NCBI GenBank assembly: GCA_963665085.2
Contig: CAXXXS010000001.1
Span: 4,712,001 to 4,776,000 of the forward strand
Reading direction: 5' to 3'
Length of the DNA stretch: 64,000 bases
DNA from: G963665085 sp963665085
GTDB taxonomy: Bacteria > Bacteroidota > Bacteroidia > Bacteroidales > JAAAOM01
Under the pieces are notes generated by a model. It had not been told where the DNA came from. It did not search any database and saw only the letters and a list, made by a program, of their open reading frames with translations. The position numbers were made by a program, and so were the translations under genes. Positions 53,357 through 62,529 of the stretch are shown one piece after another. Position 1 is the first letter of the stretch. Every line of letters starts with the position of its first letter.

Positions 53357-54832
53357 TTAATAGGCCTTAGCAAAAATCACTCTTTCTTTTGAAGGCTTAC
53401 CCGAGTAAATGCATTTCCCTTCAATTTGTTCATTATCCAAAGGGATACATCGTATTGTTGCTTTTGTTTCCTGCTTTATCTTTTCTTCTGTTTCAGCAGT
53501 TCCATCCCAGTGGGCAACAACAAAGCCACCTTTATTTTCTATTACATCTTTAAACTCATCAAAAGTATCAACCTCATGAGTACTCATTGCTCTAAAGTCA
53601 AACGCTTTTTTATAAATATTTTGTTGAATTTCTTTTAACAGGTTTTCTATTACAGAATCAATACCCTCAATCTGATAACTTTGTTTTTCTAAAGTATCTC
53701 TTCTTGCGAGTTCAACAGTTCCATTTTCAAGGTCACGAGGCCCCATAGCAATTCTAACAGGCACTCCTTTTAATTCATATTCTGCAAATTTCCATCCTGG
53801 TTTATGTGTATCTCTATCATCAAATTTAACAGATATCCCTTTTGCTTTTAGCTTCTCTATGATAGTATCAACTTTTTCTGATATTGCTTTTAATTGTTCT
53901 TCTTTTTTGTAGATAGGAACAATAACTACCTGTATTGGAGCCAATTTTGGAGGAAGGACCAATCCATTATCATCCGAGTGGGCCATAATTAAAGCCCCCA
54001 TCAATCTTGTTGATACCCCCCAGGATGTAGCCCAAACAAATTCTTCTTTTCCTTCTTTTGATGCATATTTAACATCAAACGCTTTCGCGAAATTTTGGCC
54101 TAAGAAGTGAGAAGTCCCGGCCTGAAGTGCTTTCCCGTCCTGCATTAATGCTTCAATACATAATGTATCCAATGCACCGGCAAATCTTTCTGTTTCTGTT
54201 TTTCTACCTTTAATTACAGGCACGGCCAAATATTGCTCAGCAAAATCAGCATATACGCCAAGCATTTTATTGGTTTCTTCAATTGCTTCTTCTTTGGTTG
54301 CATGAGCAGTATGACCTTCCTGCCATAAAAACTCTGCAGTACGTAAAAAAAGCCTGGTCCTCATTTCCCAACGAACAACGTTTGCCCATTGATTGCAAAG
54401 AATTGGTAAATCTCTGTAAGATTGTATCCAGTTTTTATATGTATTCCAAATAATAGTTTCTGATGTTGGCCTTACAATTAATTCTTCTTCAAGTTTAGCT
54501 GATTCATCAACAACAATCCCATTACCATTTTCAGCATTTTTTAAACGATAATGTGTTACAACTGCACATTCCTTTGCAAATCCCTCCACATGATCAGCTT
54601 CCTTACTAAAAAAAGATTTAGGAATAAATAATGGAAAATAGGCATTTACATGTCCTGTATCTTTAAACATTTTATCTAAAATGGATTGTATTTTTTCCCA
54701 GATAGCATATCCATAGGGCTTTATAACCATGCATCCACGAACAGCAGAATTCTCTGCTAAGTCAGCTTTTATTACTAAATCATTGTACCATTGCGAATAA
54801 TTTTCTGCCCTGGAGGTCAATTCCTTTGCCAT
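53357..54832 (-). CDS. proS: Prolyl-tRNA synthetase (archaeal/eukaryote-like type)
   Basis: Charges tRNA-Pro. The 491-residue length and lack of the editing insertion mark the short archaeal/eukaryotic-type enzyme that Bacteroidota use. Class II motifs: VNAYFPLFIPKSFF and RPTSETIIWNTY, MRTRLFLRTAEFLWQEGHTAHAT (motif 2), AGTSHFLGQNFAKAFDV, and TSWGVSTRLMGALIMAHSDDNGL (motif 3). An anticodon-binding domain and a zinc-like C-terminus with terminal KAY follow. Confidence 0.96.
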   Translation of the reverse strand: MAKELTSRAENYSQWYNDLVIKADLAENSAVRGCMVIKPYGYAIWEKIQSILDKMFKDTGHVNAYFPLFIPKSFFSKEADHVEGFAKECAVVTHYRLKNAENGNGIVVDESAKLEEELIVRPTSETIIWNTYKNWIQSYRDLPILCNQWANVVRWEMRTRLFLRTAEFLWQEGHTAHATKEEAIEETNKMLGVYADFAEQYLAVPVIKGRKTETERFAGALDTLCIEALMQDGKALQAGTSHFLGQNFAKAFDVKYASKEGKEEFVWATSWGVSTRLMGALIMAHSDDNGLVLPPKLAPIQVVIVPIYKKEEQLKAISEKVDTIIEKLKAKGISVKFDDRDTHKPGWKFAEYELKGVPVRIAMGPRDLENGTVELARRDTLEKQSYQIEGIDSVIENLLKEIQQNIYKKAFDFRAMSTHEVDTFDEFKDVIENKGGFVVAHWDGTAETEEKIKQETKATIRCIPLDNEQIEGKCIYSGKPSKERVIFAKAY

Positions 54833-54949
54833 AATCTATTTTTGGTATAAATTTTGTTTTATTTCCGTTGAATTTTTAGAACTTTGAAAATTGGCGTACA
54901 AAGTAAATAAAATATATTATATTTCTTGAAAATTTCGGGAGGCTGAATT

Positions 54950-56338
54950 ATGAAAAACAATATTCTACAAATAGTGATTTCGGGTGTGATTTTAACATCT
55001 TGTGCCTCTACGTATTATGCGCAAGCACAGTCGTACGATGATATATATTATACCCCAGGCGATGAAAAGAAACAGGAAGCAACAGTAACTAACACTGTTA
55101 CTCCAACCGTACAAAATACGGAGAACTTAAGTGATTATGAGAAATGGCTTTTAGAAAAAGAAAGCACTCAATCCAATACAGATGCCAGCGAATATACAGC
55201 AAAAGAGCCATCTGATTATTATGCAAAGAATCAATCTGATTATATGTATGATACTATTTATGAAGAAGATCAAATGTATTATACAGATGACCCGGATTAT
55301 CTGGACCGTGAATATTATGAAGAAGATGGTAATACTTATGTTACCAACAACTATTATAACGATAGTTACTCTTCACGATTAAGAAGATTCTCAAGTTTTG
55401 GTTACTACGATCCATTTTACTATGATTCTTATTATTATGATCCCTATTATTATGGTAGTAGATATTCTTTCTACTATGATCCATGGTATTCCGGATTTGG
55501 TTTTGGTATAAGTTTCGGTAGCCCTTACTATTATTATTCTCCATGGCGTTACAATTATTACAGTCCTTATTATTCTTACTACCCATATAGTTATTGGAGT
55601 GGTTACAGCAGAGGATATTATGATAGTTATTACTACAATCCATATTATTATAATTCATCTTATTATGATAGAAATGTAGTTAGAACGGACAGAATTCCTT
55701 CAAGATCCAGAACTACAAATTATCAATCATCTAGATCTTCACTTCCTGGTTCAAGTACAAATAGAATTGTTAAATCTACTAGAGAAACAAATGCGACCAC
55801 TTCTACCAGAAGTACTTCTGTTTCAAATAGGAATTCTTCTACTTCATCCAGAAGCTCCTCAGTTTCGACAACTAATCGTTCAACTACTTCAACAAGAAGT
55901 GTTCAATCAATAAATAGTACATCTAAACCTTCTTATAATAGAAGTTCAGGAGAAACAAAATATCAGAATGCTACTCAATCAAGAACTTCCAGTACGTATA
56001 CAAGACCAAGCTCGTCTAATACTAGTAGTTCTAGTTATTCCAGACCTTCTACAAGTAGTTCTTCTTCAACAAGAAATTATTCTAGGCCTTCAAGTTCATC
56101 CAGTAATTCAAGTTCAAAAACATATACAACACCAAGCAGGAGTTACTCTTCTCCTAGCAGGAGTAGTACAACAACAAGAAGTTACTCTGCCCCTAGCAGT
56201 TCTTCTTCAAGAAGTTACTCTAGCCCAAGCAGCAGTTCTTCTTCAAGAAGTTACTCTAGCCCAAGCAGAAGCAGTAGTTCTTCTTCATCAAGGAGCAGTT
56301 CTGGTAGTTCATCTAGAAGTAGTTCATCAAGAAGATAA
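54950..56338 (+). CDS. Tyr- and Ser-rich low-complexity lipoprotein
   Basis: A 462-residue envelope protein. The signal carries a lipobox (ILTSCAS, Cys18). Residues ~45-130 are acidic with SDYYAK/YY motifs; ~140-235 consist of Tyr with Pro, Asp, Ser and Gly (FYYDPWYSGF-like repeats); the last ~220 are almost pure Ser/Thr/Arg repeats such as RSYSSPSSSS. An exact 36-bp duplication (56195-56266) shows recent repeat growth. The plan resembles the low-complexity half of the protein at 7074-8042. Function unknown; possibly an adhesive or structural surface protein. Preceded by a GGGAGG, a Shine-Dalgarno-like site. Confidence 0.75.
   Translation: MKNNILQIVISGVILTSCASTYYAQAQSYDDIYYTPGDEKKQEATVTNTVTPTVQNTENLSDYEKWLLEKESTQSNTDASEYTAKEPSDYYAKNQSDYMYDTIYEEDQMYYTDDPDYLDREYYEEDGNTYVTNNYYNDSYSSRLRRFSSFGYYDPFYYDSYYYDPYYYGSRYSFYYDPWYSGFGFGISFGSPYYYYSPWRYNYYSPYYSYYPYSYWSGYSRGYYDSYYYNPYYYNSSYYDRNVVRTDRIPSRSRTTNYQSSRSSLPGSSTNRIVKSTRETNATTSTRSTSVSNRNSSTSSRSSSVSTTNRSTTSTRSVQSINSTSKPSYNRSSGETKYQNATQSRTSSTYTRPSSSNTSSSSYSRPSTSSSSSTRNYSRPSSSSSNSSSKTYTTPSRSYSSPSRSSTTTRSYSAPSSSSSRSYSSPSSSSSSRSYSSPSRSSSSSSSRSSSGSSSRSSSSRR
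56195..56266. repeat. Exact 36-bp tandem duplication inside the Ser-rich gene
   Basis: The 36 bp at 56195-56230 are repeated without change at 56231-56266, adding 12 codons in frame (repeats of SSSSRSYSSPS). Partial copies extend on both sides. Confidence 0.85.
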
Positions 56339-56371
56339 TAACTAATCATTCACACCTTTAATTTTTTAGAA

Positions 56372-57964
56372 ATGACAAAAAAAATATTTCTAACGGGATT
56401 TGTATTGTTAAGCTTTATATATATAGCAAATGCACAAGATCACATGGATGCATTAAGGCTTTCTCAAAATTTTTATGGAGGAACAGCCAGATTTCAAAGT
56501 ATGGGTGGTGCATTTGGTGCGCTTGGAGGAGACTTTTCTTCTCTATCTACTAACCCGGCAGGTCTCGGTGTTTATAGATCTTCAGAGTTAGTTTTTACTC
56601 CAACTTTAATGAAAAATGTTACAACCTCGAATTATCTTGGTTCTAATGCTGAGGATTTTGAATATAATTTTAATCTGAATAATTTCGGATATGTAGCACA
56701 TATCAACACAAATTCTTCTGGATGGAAAGGTTTTAACTTTGGTTTTGGTATAAATAGATTAAATAATTTTCATCAAAATACAATCATAGAGACTCCAAGT
56801 GCAAATGGTTCTTTGCTTGATGAGTTTGTTATAATAGCTAATAACATCGATGACGAAAGTTTACCATTACCTAGTTATTATTATGAAGGTATGGCTTTAG
56901 CAGCAGAAGGAATGTATTATTACGAACCATCAACAGGAAACACATATGTTGGCATGGAGGATGCTGAAAATAATCCAGAGGGTATAACAAATGATGAGAT
57001 TAATGAGATTCCTTATTATGAAGATTTACAATATATGAATGATTTCAATTATTATGCTCTAGTTGATGGTAATGAGCTTGTATATGGACAATTTTTAAGA
57101 AAAACTCTTTATAATCAAGGAAAATTAAGCGAATTTGTAATATCAGGAGCAGGCAATTATAATGACAAATTATATATCGGAACAACAATAGGTATTCAGA
57201 AGTACCGAAATGAAAGTGTAATTTCTCATCAAGAAAGCACAAATGGATCCGATTTCCAGGAGCTATACGATCCGTATGAAAGGTTTTATTTTGAATCATT
57301 TACCTTTACAGAAAACAACCTTACTTGGGGTACTGGTTTAAACTTAAAATTTGGAGTTATCTATAAACCGATTAACATGTTAAGACTTGGAGTAGCAATA
57401 CATACTCCAACAATTCAATGGATGGAATCTGAATTTAGCACAAAAATGGAAACTTATTATTATGATGGAAGTAATGTTTCCAGTCGCTCTGATTTAGCTG
57501 TAAATGAGTACAAAATTTACACTCCATTTAAAGCATTGGGTAGTATTGGTATTCAAATAAATAAACTTGGTTTGATAAGTTTAGATTATGAATATGTTGA
57601 TTATAGTAACATGCGTTTTAAATCTGATGGTGAAGGTTTCTATGATTTGAATAACCAAATTAGTAGCATATATAAAGCTGCTCATAACTTAAGAGCTGGA
57701 GCTGAAGCCAGACTTGGAAGCGTAATAGCTTTACGCGGAGGAATATCATATTATGACAATCCATTTGACAAATCTTATGATATTGAAATTAGTTCAATCT
57801 CATATTCTGGAGGAATTGGCATAAATTATAATTCTGTTAAATTTGATGTAGGTTATGTTCGAATTATTAATGAGACACAATATGCTCCATATCTATCAAG
57901 TGATTACGCAGATATTACCTCAACATCCAACAAGTTTGTTGCAACGATAGCTTTTAGATTCTAA
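56372..57964 (+). CDS. FadL/OmpP1-family outer-membrane transport protein
   Basis: A 530-residue protein with a signal peptide (to ANAQ), then ALRLSQNFYGGTARFQSMGGAFGALGGDFSSLSTNPAGLGVYRSSE. This is the conserved N-terminal hatch and first strand of the FadL/TodX family, which carry hydrophobic compounds across the outer membrane. The barrel ends in KFVATIAFRF with a terminal Phe. It lies 33 bp after the Tyr/Ser-rich gene and ahead of a fatty-acyl/leucine catabolic operon, which might reflect uptake of branched acyl substrates, but a terminator separates it from that operon. Confidence 0.85.
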   Translation: MTKKIFLTGFVLLSFIYIANAQDHMDALRLSQNFYGGTARFQSMGGAFGALGGDFSSLSTNPAGLGVYRSSELVFTPTLMKNVTTSNYLGSNAEDFEYNFNLNNFGYVAHINTNSSGWKGFNFGFGINRLNNFHQNTIIETPSANGSLLDEFVIIANNIDDESLPLPSYYYEGMALAAEGMYYYEPSTGNTYVGMEDAENNPEGITNDEINEIPYYEDLQYMNDFNYYALVDGNELVYGQFLRKTLYNQGKLSEFVISGAGNYNDKLYIGTTIGIQKYRNESVISHQESTNGSDFQELYDPYERFYFESFTFTENNLTWGTGLNLKFGVIYKPINMLRLGVAIHTPTIQWMESEFSTKMETYYYDGSNVSSRSDLAVNEYKIYTPFKALGSIGIQINKLGLISLDYEYVDYSNMRFKSDGEGFYDLNNQISSIYKAAHNLRAGAEARLGSVIALRGGISYYDNPFDKSYDIEISSISYSGGIGINYNSVKFDVGYVRIINETQYAPYLSSDYADITSTSNKFVATIAFRF

Positions 57965-57987
57965 TTAAATTTTACGAAAAATATTAG

Positions 57988-58015
57988 AAAAGCCGTTTTA
58001 TAAACGGCTTTTTTT
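57988..58015 (+). terminator. Terminator of the FadL-family gene
   Basis: AAAAGCCGTTT (57988-57998) pairs with AAACGGCTTTT (58002-58012), 3-nt loop, followed by a T-run. Confidence 0.88.
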
Positions 58016-58040
58016 ATTATCTGAATTAAGTCTACAAACA

Positions 58041-58071
58041 ACTAAACAATGTCTGACAGTTTGTGTTTAGT
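58041..58071. promoter_or_regulatory. Inverted repeat ahead of the leucine operon
   Basis: Perfect arms ACTAAACA (58041-58048) and TGTTTAGT (58064-58071), 15-bp spacer, 24 bp before the TTG start of the first gene. It is a candidate operator for a catabolic repressor; none is encoded nearby. No clear -7 box was recognised. Confidence 0.4.
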
Positions 58072-58094
58072 GATTAAAAATATCATTAATCAAA

Positions 58095-59702
58095 TTGTTT
58101 ACATTAGATTCCAATATAGATAGTTCTTCAATAGAGTTTAAAAAAAAGGCTCAGGAATATATCCGGTTAATAGAAAAATTTAAGTCAAGGTTAAATAGTG
58201 TTATTGATAGGTATAATCAACAACCCGTTATTAAACACCTGGAAAATGGAAAGCTATTAGCCAGAGAACGTATTAATAAACTTATTGATGAAAACACTCC
58301 CTTTTTAGAATTTTCTCAGCTTGCTGCTTTTGAAAAATATGACAATGGATTTCCATCTGCAGGAATAATAACCGGAATTGGAATTATTCAAGGGAAAGAG
58401 GCTGTTCTCATTGCGAATGATGCTACTGTTAAAGGCGGAACTTATATTGCGGAAACCATAAAAAAGCATATTCGCGCACAACAAATAGCGTTTGAAAATA
58501 AACTCCCCTGTGTTTATTTGGTAGATTCTGGCGGTGTATTTTTACCTGAGCAGGCAAATGTTTTTCCCGATCGATTAGATTTTGGACGAATTTTCTTTAA
58601 TCAGGCAAGGTTATCTGCTAACGGAATTCCTCAGATTGCAATTGTTATGGGTTCTTGTACAGCAGGAGGAGCTTATGTTCCTGCAATGAGTGATGAGACC
58701 ATTATTGTTGAGAACCAGGGTACAATTTTTCTGGCTGGCCCTCCCCTTGTAAAAGCTGCAACGGGAGAAGAAGTTTCTGCTGAAGAATTAGGTGGTGCAG
58801 AAGTTCACACAAAATATTCTGGAGTTGCCGATCACATTGCAGTAAATGATGAACATGCTTTACAGATTTGCAGAAATATTTTTGAAACACTTCCCAAAAA
58901 AAAGAAAGAAAAGATATCACAAAAGAATATCGAAGCTCCAAAATATCCTTTATCAGATCTTTATGGAATTCTCTCTACAGATTTAAAAGAAAAAACTGAT
59001 GCATATGAAGTTATTCTACGAATTGCAGATGGAAATAAATTTCATGAATTCAAGGCTGAGTATGGGAAAACCCTGGTTACAGGTTTTACTAAAATTATGG
59101 GAATTGATGTTGGGATAATCGCAAATAACGGCGTATTATTTTCAGAATCCTCATTAAAAGGAACCCATTTTATACAATTATGTGAACATAGAAAAGTACC
59201 TGTTTTGTTTTTGCAAAACATTTCTGGTTTCATGGTCGGAAAGGATTATGAACGAGGTGGAATTGCAAAAGACGGGGCAAAATTTGTTAATGCTGTTGCA
59301 AACATCAGCGTTCCGAAAATAACTATAATTATAGGAGGTTCATTTGGTGCCGGAAATTATGCTATGGCTGGCAGAGCTTATGATCCTCGCTTTTTATTTA
59401 TGCTTCCCAACGCCCGGGTTTCTGTAATGGGTGGTGAACAAGCAGCAAATGTTTTAGTAACAATAAAAGAAGATCAATTAAAAGCTGCAGGAGAAACAAT
59501 GAGTAAAGACGATAAAAATAAAATCAGACAAGATATTCTCGCAAAATACGAATACGAAGGATCTGCCTATTACAGCACATCAAATTTATGGGATGACGGA
59601 ATAATAGATCCTTTGGATATAAGAAATGTACTTGGGATGACATTATCCATTTCATTGAATAATATCGAGCCTGAAAATAAATACGGTGTCTTTAGAATGT
59701 AA
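58095..59702 (+). CDS. liuB: Acyl-CoA carboxylase beta subunit (methylcrotonyl-CoA type)
   Basis: The carboxyltransferase subunit of a biotin-dependent acyl-CoA carboxylase; in this operon probably 3-methylcrotonyl-CoA carboxylase of leucine degradation. 535 residues, the usual length. Motifs: LARERINKLIDENTPFLE, NDATVKGGTYI, VDSGGVFLPEQANVFPD, MGSCTAGGAYVPAMSDE, GPPLVKAATGEEVSAEELGGAEVH and NISGFMVGKDYERGGI. Both acyl-CoA and carboxybiotin pockets are present. The first codon is TTG at 58095; no in-frame ATG precedes the conserved region, so it is likely real. It is the first gene of a five-gene operon. Confidence 0.9.
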   Translation: MFTLDSNIDSSSIEFKKKAQEYIRLIEKFKSRLNSVIDRYNQQPVIKHLENGKLLARERINKLIDENTPFLEFSQLAAFEKYDNGFPSAGIITGIGIIQGKEAVLIANDATVKGGTYIAETIKKHIRAQQIAFENKLPCVYLVDSGGVFLPEQANVFPDRLDFGRIFFNQARLSANGIPQIAIVMGSCTAGGAYVPAMSDETIIVENQGTIFLAGPPLVKAATGEEVSAEELGGAEVHTKYSGVADHIAVNDEHALQICRNIFETLPKKKKEKISQKNIEAPKYPLSDLYGILSTDLKEKTDAYEVILRIADGNKFHEFKAEYGKTLVTGFTKIMGIDVGIIANNGVLFSESSLKGTHFIQLCEHRKVPVLFLQNISGFMVGKDYERGGIAKDGAKFVNAVANISVPKITIIIGGSFGAGNYAMAGRAYDPRFLFMLPNARVSVMGGEQAANVLVTIKEDQLKAAGETMSKDDKNKIRQDILAKYEYEGSAYYSTSNLWDDGIIDPLDIRNVLGMTLSISLNNIEPENKYGVFRM

Positions 59703-59723
59703 AATTAAATTTCATCAACGACT

Positions 59724-60506
59724 GTGGAACAAAATTATAATTACCTAATTATCGAAGAGTTTGAGCATTATTTTCAGCTTTGGTTAAACAGACCTGAAAA
59801 ACACAATGCTTTTAATAACCAGATGATACAGGAATTAACTGAAGCGCTAAAAAAAATTGAAAAATCAAAAAAAAGGTTTGTTGTTATCCGGGGCAAAGGA
59901 AAATCTTTTTGTTCAGGAGCGGATCTATCATGGATGATAGATGCATCAACAAAAACAAAAGAAGATAATAAAAAAGATGCCGGACATCTGGCAAAGCTTT
60001 TATATACTCTACATAATCTATCCGTTCCAGTAATTGCTATAACACATGGAGCAGCATATGGTGGAGCTATTGGTTTAATCTCTGCTTGTGATTTTATTTG
60101 GGCTGATAAAAATTCAACGTTTTGTTTATCTGAGGCAAAATTAGGACTATCGCCTTCTACCATTATGCCATATATACAAAAAAGGCTCTCTAAATCATAT
60201 GCAAAAGAATTAATTTTCACTACCCGACAGATTGATTCAAACGAGGCTTTTTCTAATGGTCTAATCGATAAAATTATTACTCCAGAACAAATCGAGTTGA
60301 CTATAGACTCATTCCTTCAACAAATTAAAAATTCAGCTCCAGGAGCAATAACAGAAAGTAAAAAACTAATAAATCAATTACCAAATAACATTAACAAAGA
60401 AGTGATTGATATTACAATTGATTCACTTGCTGATAGAAGAAGTTCTGACGAAGCAAAAAAAGGAATCAATGCATTTTTAAATAAAGAAAAAGTTAATTGG
60501 GATTAG
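59724..60506 (+). CDS. liuC: Enoyl-CoA hydratase family, probable methylglutaconyl-CoA hydratase
   Basis: A 260-residue crotonase-fold enzyme. It has FQLWLNRPEKHNAFNNQMI, VIRGKGKSFCSGADLSWM (oxyanion loop and the usual substrate site) and GAAYGGAIGLISACDFI with SEAKLGLSPSTI (the catalytic-loop Glu lies in the latter). Placed between the two carboxylase subunits, it most likely hydrates 3-methylglutaconyl-CoA to HMG-CoA. Crotonase specificity is hard to call from sequence, so the substrate is by context. It starts with GTG 21 bp after liuB; the gap to the next gene is 7 bp. Confidence 0.87.
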   Translation: MEQNYNYLIIEEFEHYFQLWLNRPEKHNAFNNQMIQELTEALKKIEKSKKRFVVIRGKGKSFCSGADLSWMIDASTKTKEDNKKDAGHLAKLLYTLHNLSVPVIAITHGAAYGGAIGLISACDFIWADKNSTFCLSEAKLGLSPSTIMPYIQKRLSKSYAKELIFTTRQIDSNEAFSNGLIDKIITPEQIELTIDSFLQQIKNSAPGAITESKKLINQLPNNINKEVIDITIDSLADRRSSDEAKKGINAFLNKEKVNWD

Positions 60507-60513
60507 TACTAAA

Positions 60514-62508
60514 ATGAAGACTTTTAGAAAGATATTAATTGCAAATCGAGGAGAGATTGCTTCAAGAATAATAAAAGCAGCAAAAGAACTTAATATAAAA
60601 ACTGTTGCAATTTATTCAGAACAAGATGCTTCACTTGATTTTGTAATTGATGCTGATGAATCTGTGCTGCTTATAGGAGAAACAATTACAGAGACTTATC
60701 TAAATTCTGGGCAAATAATAAAAATTGCCAAAGAATATCAGGTAGATGCAATTCACCCAGGTTATGGATTTTTATCAGAGATTTCAGGATTTGCTGAGAA
60801 ATGTATTCAAAACAACATTGTTTTTATTGGCCCTGCACCTGAATCTATTCGGCAAATGGGTGATAAACTCGAATCCAGAAAAATAGCTTTGGAATATGGT
60901 CTTCCTGTGTTGCCAGTAACAACAGGAGAACCTGAGAAAATTTTAAAGCTAAAAAATAAATTAACATACCCTGTTTTAATTAAGGCTTCAGCAGGAGGTG
61001 GAGGTAAAGGAATGAAAATTATTTATTCTCCTGAGGAATTAAAAGAAGCGATATGGATTGCGAAACAGCAGGCAAAAAATTATTTTGGGGATGATACAAT
61101 CTACCTGGAAAGATACCTAAAAAAACCAAAACACATCGAAGTTCAGGTATTTGGCGATGATTTCGGAAATTATGTCCATCTTTTCGAAAGAGAATGTTCT
61201 ATTCAACGCAGGCACCAAAAAATAATCGAAGAAACTCCCTCTCCTACTATTACAGAAGATTTACGAAATAAAATAACCTCTGCAGCCCTGGAATTGATAA
61301 AAAGAATCAACTATAAAAACGCGGGGACAGTTGAATTTCTTGTACAAGACAATGAGTTTTATTTTCTGGAGATGAATACACGCATACAAGTAGAACATCC
61401 GGTAACAGAAGAAACAACAGGAATCGACCTTGTAAAAGAACAAATATCAGTTGCTGCTGGAAACCCATTATCATTTTCACAAGAAGAAATTCAAATAAAG
61501 AATCATTCCATAGAATGCCGGATCTATGCTGAAGATCCAAAAAATGATTTCAGGCCATCTCCTGGAAAAATAATAAATAACATACTTCCCAAAAATCAGT
61601 TCTGCAGAATAGATACAATTTGTACAAAAAACAAGTTTACTATCTCCTCAGATTTTGACCCGATGATAACCAAACTTGTTACAAGTGCAGCATCCCGTAA
61701 AGAAGCAATAAATAAAATGGATAGAGCATTATCAGAATACAACATCCATGGAATTAAAAATAATGTTGCGTATTTAAGAGAAATTATACGTAAAAAAAAC
61801 TTTATAAATGGAAAAACTGACACTACATATATAAATAATCATCACCAAACTTTAATTAATTCAATAAAATCACAAAAAACAAAAATTCCTAAATCAATAC
61901 CCCTTCTTGGAACCTATCTATATCTTTTTAATAAAAAAAGAAAACATAATAATATCTGGGATACAATCGGTCGCTGGAGAGCCTTCGACATTATTCATGG
62001 GAAAATAAATGGTGTAAATAATCAATGTAAAATAATTTCACTGTCTGATAACATCTTAAGAATATTTGAAGAGGAAAAGGTTATTGATTTAGAATACGTT
62101 GCAGATAAAAACCACTACGTTGAAATAATAAATAATAAAAAAAAATATCGATGTATTATTTCCCGCCATAAACAAAACACCCTTTTTGAAGTTACTGTTG
62201 ATGGTTTCAATTTTATTGTTGATAGAAGTGATTTACTAGAAGATTGTTCACAAAAAGAGTATTTATCAAAAAGAAAAGATGATTCTTCTTTAAACAATGG
62301 CTATATAAAATCACCCTTACATGGAAAAGCAATAAAAATAAATTATAAAAACGGAGACAAAGTAAATAAAGGCGATACGGTGCTTATAATAGAATCGATG
62401 AAAACTGAAAATAAAATAATTGCAGAACATGATGGCATTATCTCTGATTTTTCAGTTAGTGAAGGTGAACAAATTAAAGGTGAACAATTGTTATTAAGAT
62501 TGTTATAA
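60514..62508 (+). CDS. liuD: Acyl-CoA carboxylase alpha subunit: biotin carboxylase and BCCP
   Basis: A 664-residue biotin carboxylase fused to its carrier. Residues ~1-445 form the carboxylase: KILIANRGEIASRI, AIHPGYGFLSE, the ATP-grasp loop KASAGGGGKGM, ECSIQRRHQKIIEETPSP, EMNTRIQVEHPVTE and IECRIYAEDP. A less conserved central domain (~450-570) mediates contact with the beta subunit. The C-terminal ~80 residues are the biotinyl domain, with the biotin site as ESMKTEN (Lys630) instead of the common EAMKM. It follows liuC by 7 bp. With liuB it should give the complete methylcrotonyl-CoA carboxylase. Confidence 0.92.
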   Translation: MKTFRKILIANRGEIASRIIKAAKELNIKTVAIYSEQDASLDFVIDADESVLLIGETITETYLNSGQIIKIAKEYQVDAIHPGYGFLSEISGFAEKCIQNNIVFIGPAPESIRQMGDKLESRKIALEYGLPVLPVTTGEPEKILKLKNKLTYPVLIKASAGGGGKGMKIIYSPEELKEAIWIAKQQAKNYFGDDTIYLERYLKKPKHIEVQVFGDDFGNYVHLFERECSIQRRHQKIIEETPSPTITEDLRNKITSAALELIKRINYKNAGTVEFLVQDNEFYFLEMNTRIQVEHPVTEETTGIDLVKEQISVAAGNPLSFSQEEIQIKNHSIECRIYAEDPKNDFRPSPGKIINNILPKNQFCRIDTICTKNKFTISSDFDPMITKLVTSAASRKEAINKMDRALSEYNIHGIKNNVAYLREIIRKKNFINGKTDTTYINNHHQTLINSIKSQKTKIPKSIPLLGTYLYLFNKKRKHNNIWDTIGRWRAFDIIHGKINGVNNQCKIISLSDNILRIFEEEKVIDLEYVADKNHYVEIINNKKKYRCIISRHKQNTLFEVTVDGFNFIVDRSDLLEDCSQKEYLSKRKDDSSLNNGYIKSPLHGKAIKINYKNGDKVNKGDTVLIIESMKTENKIIAEHDGIISDFSVSEGEQIKGEQLLLRLL

Positions 62509-62529
62509 AGAAAATATAAAAACAGTAAC

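Noticed and set aside
55341..56345. Long frames in other phases of the Tyr/Ser-rich gene
   Set aside because: Products of codon repetition; no start signals or family likeness.
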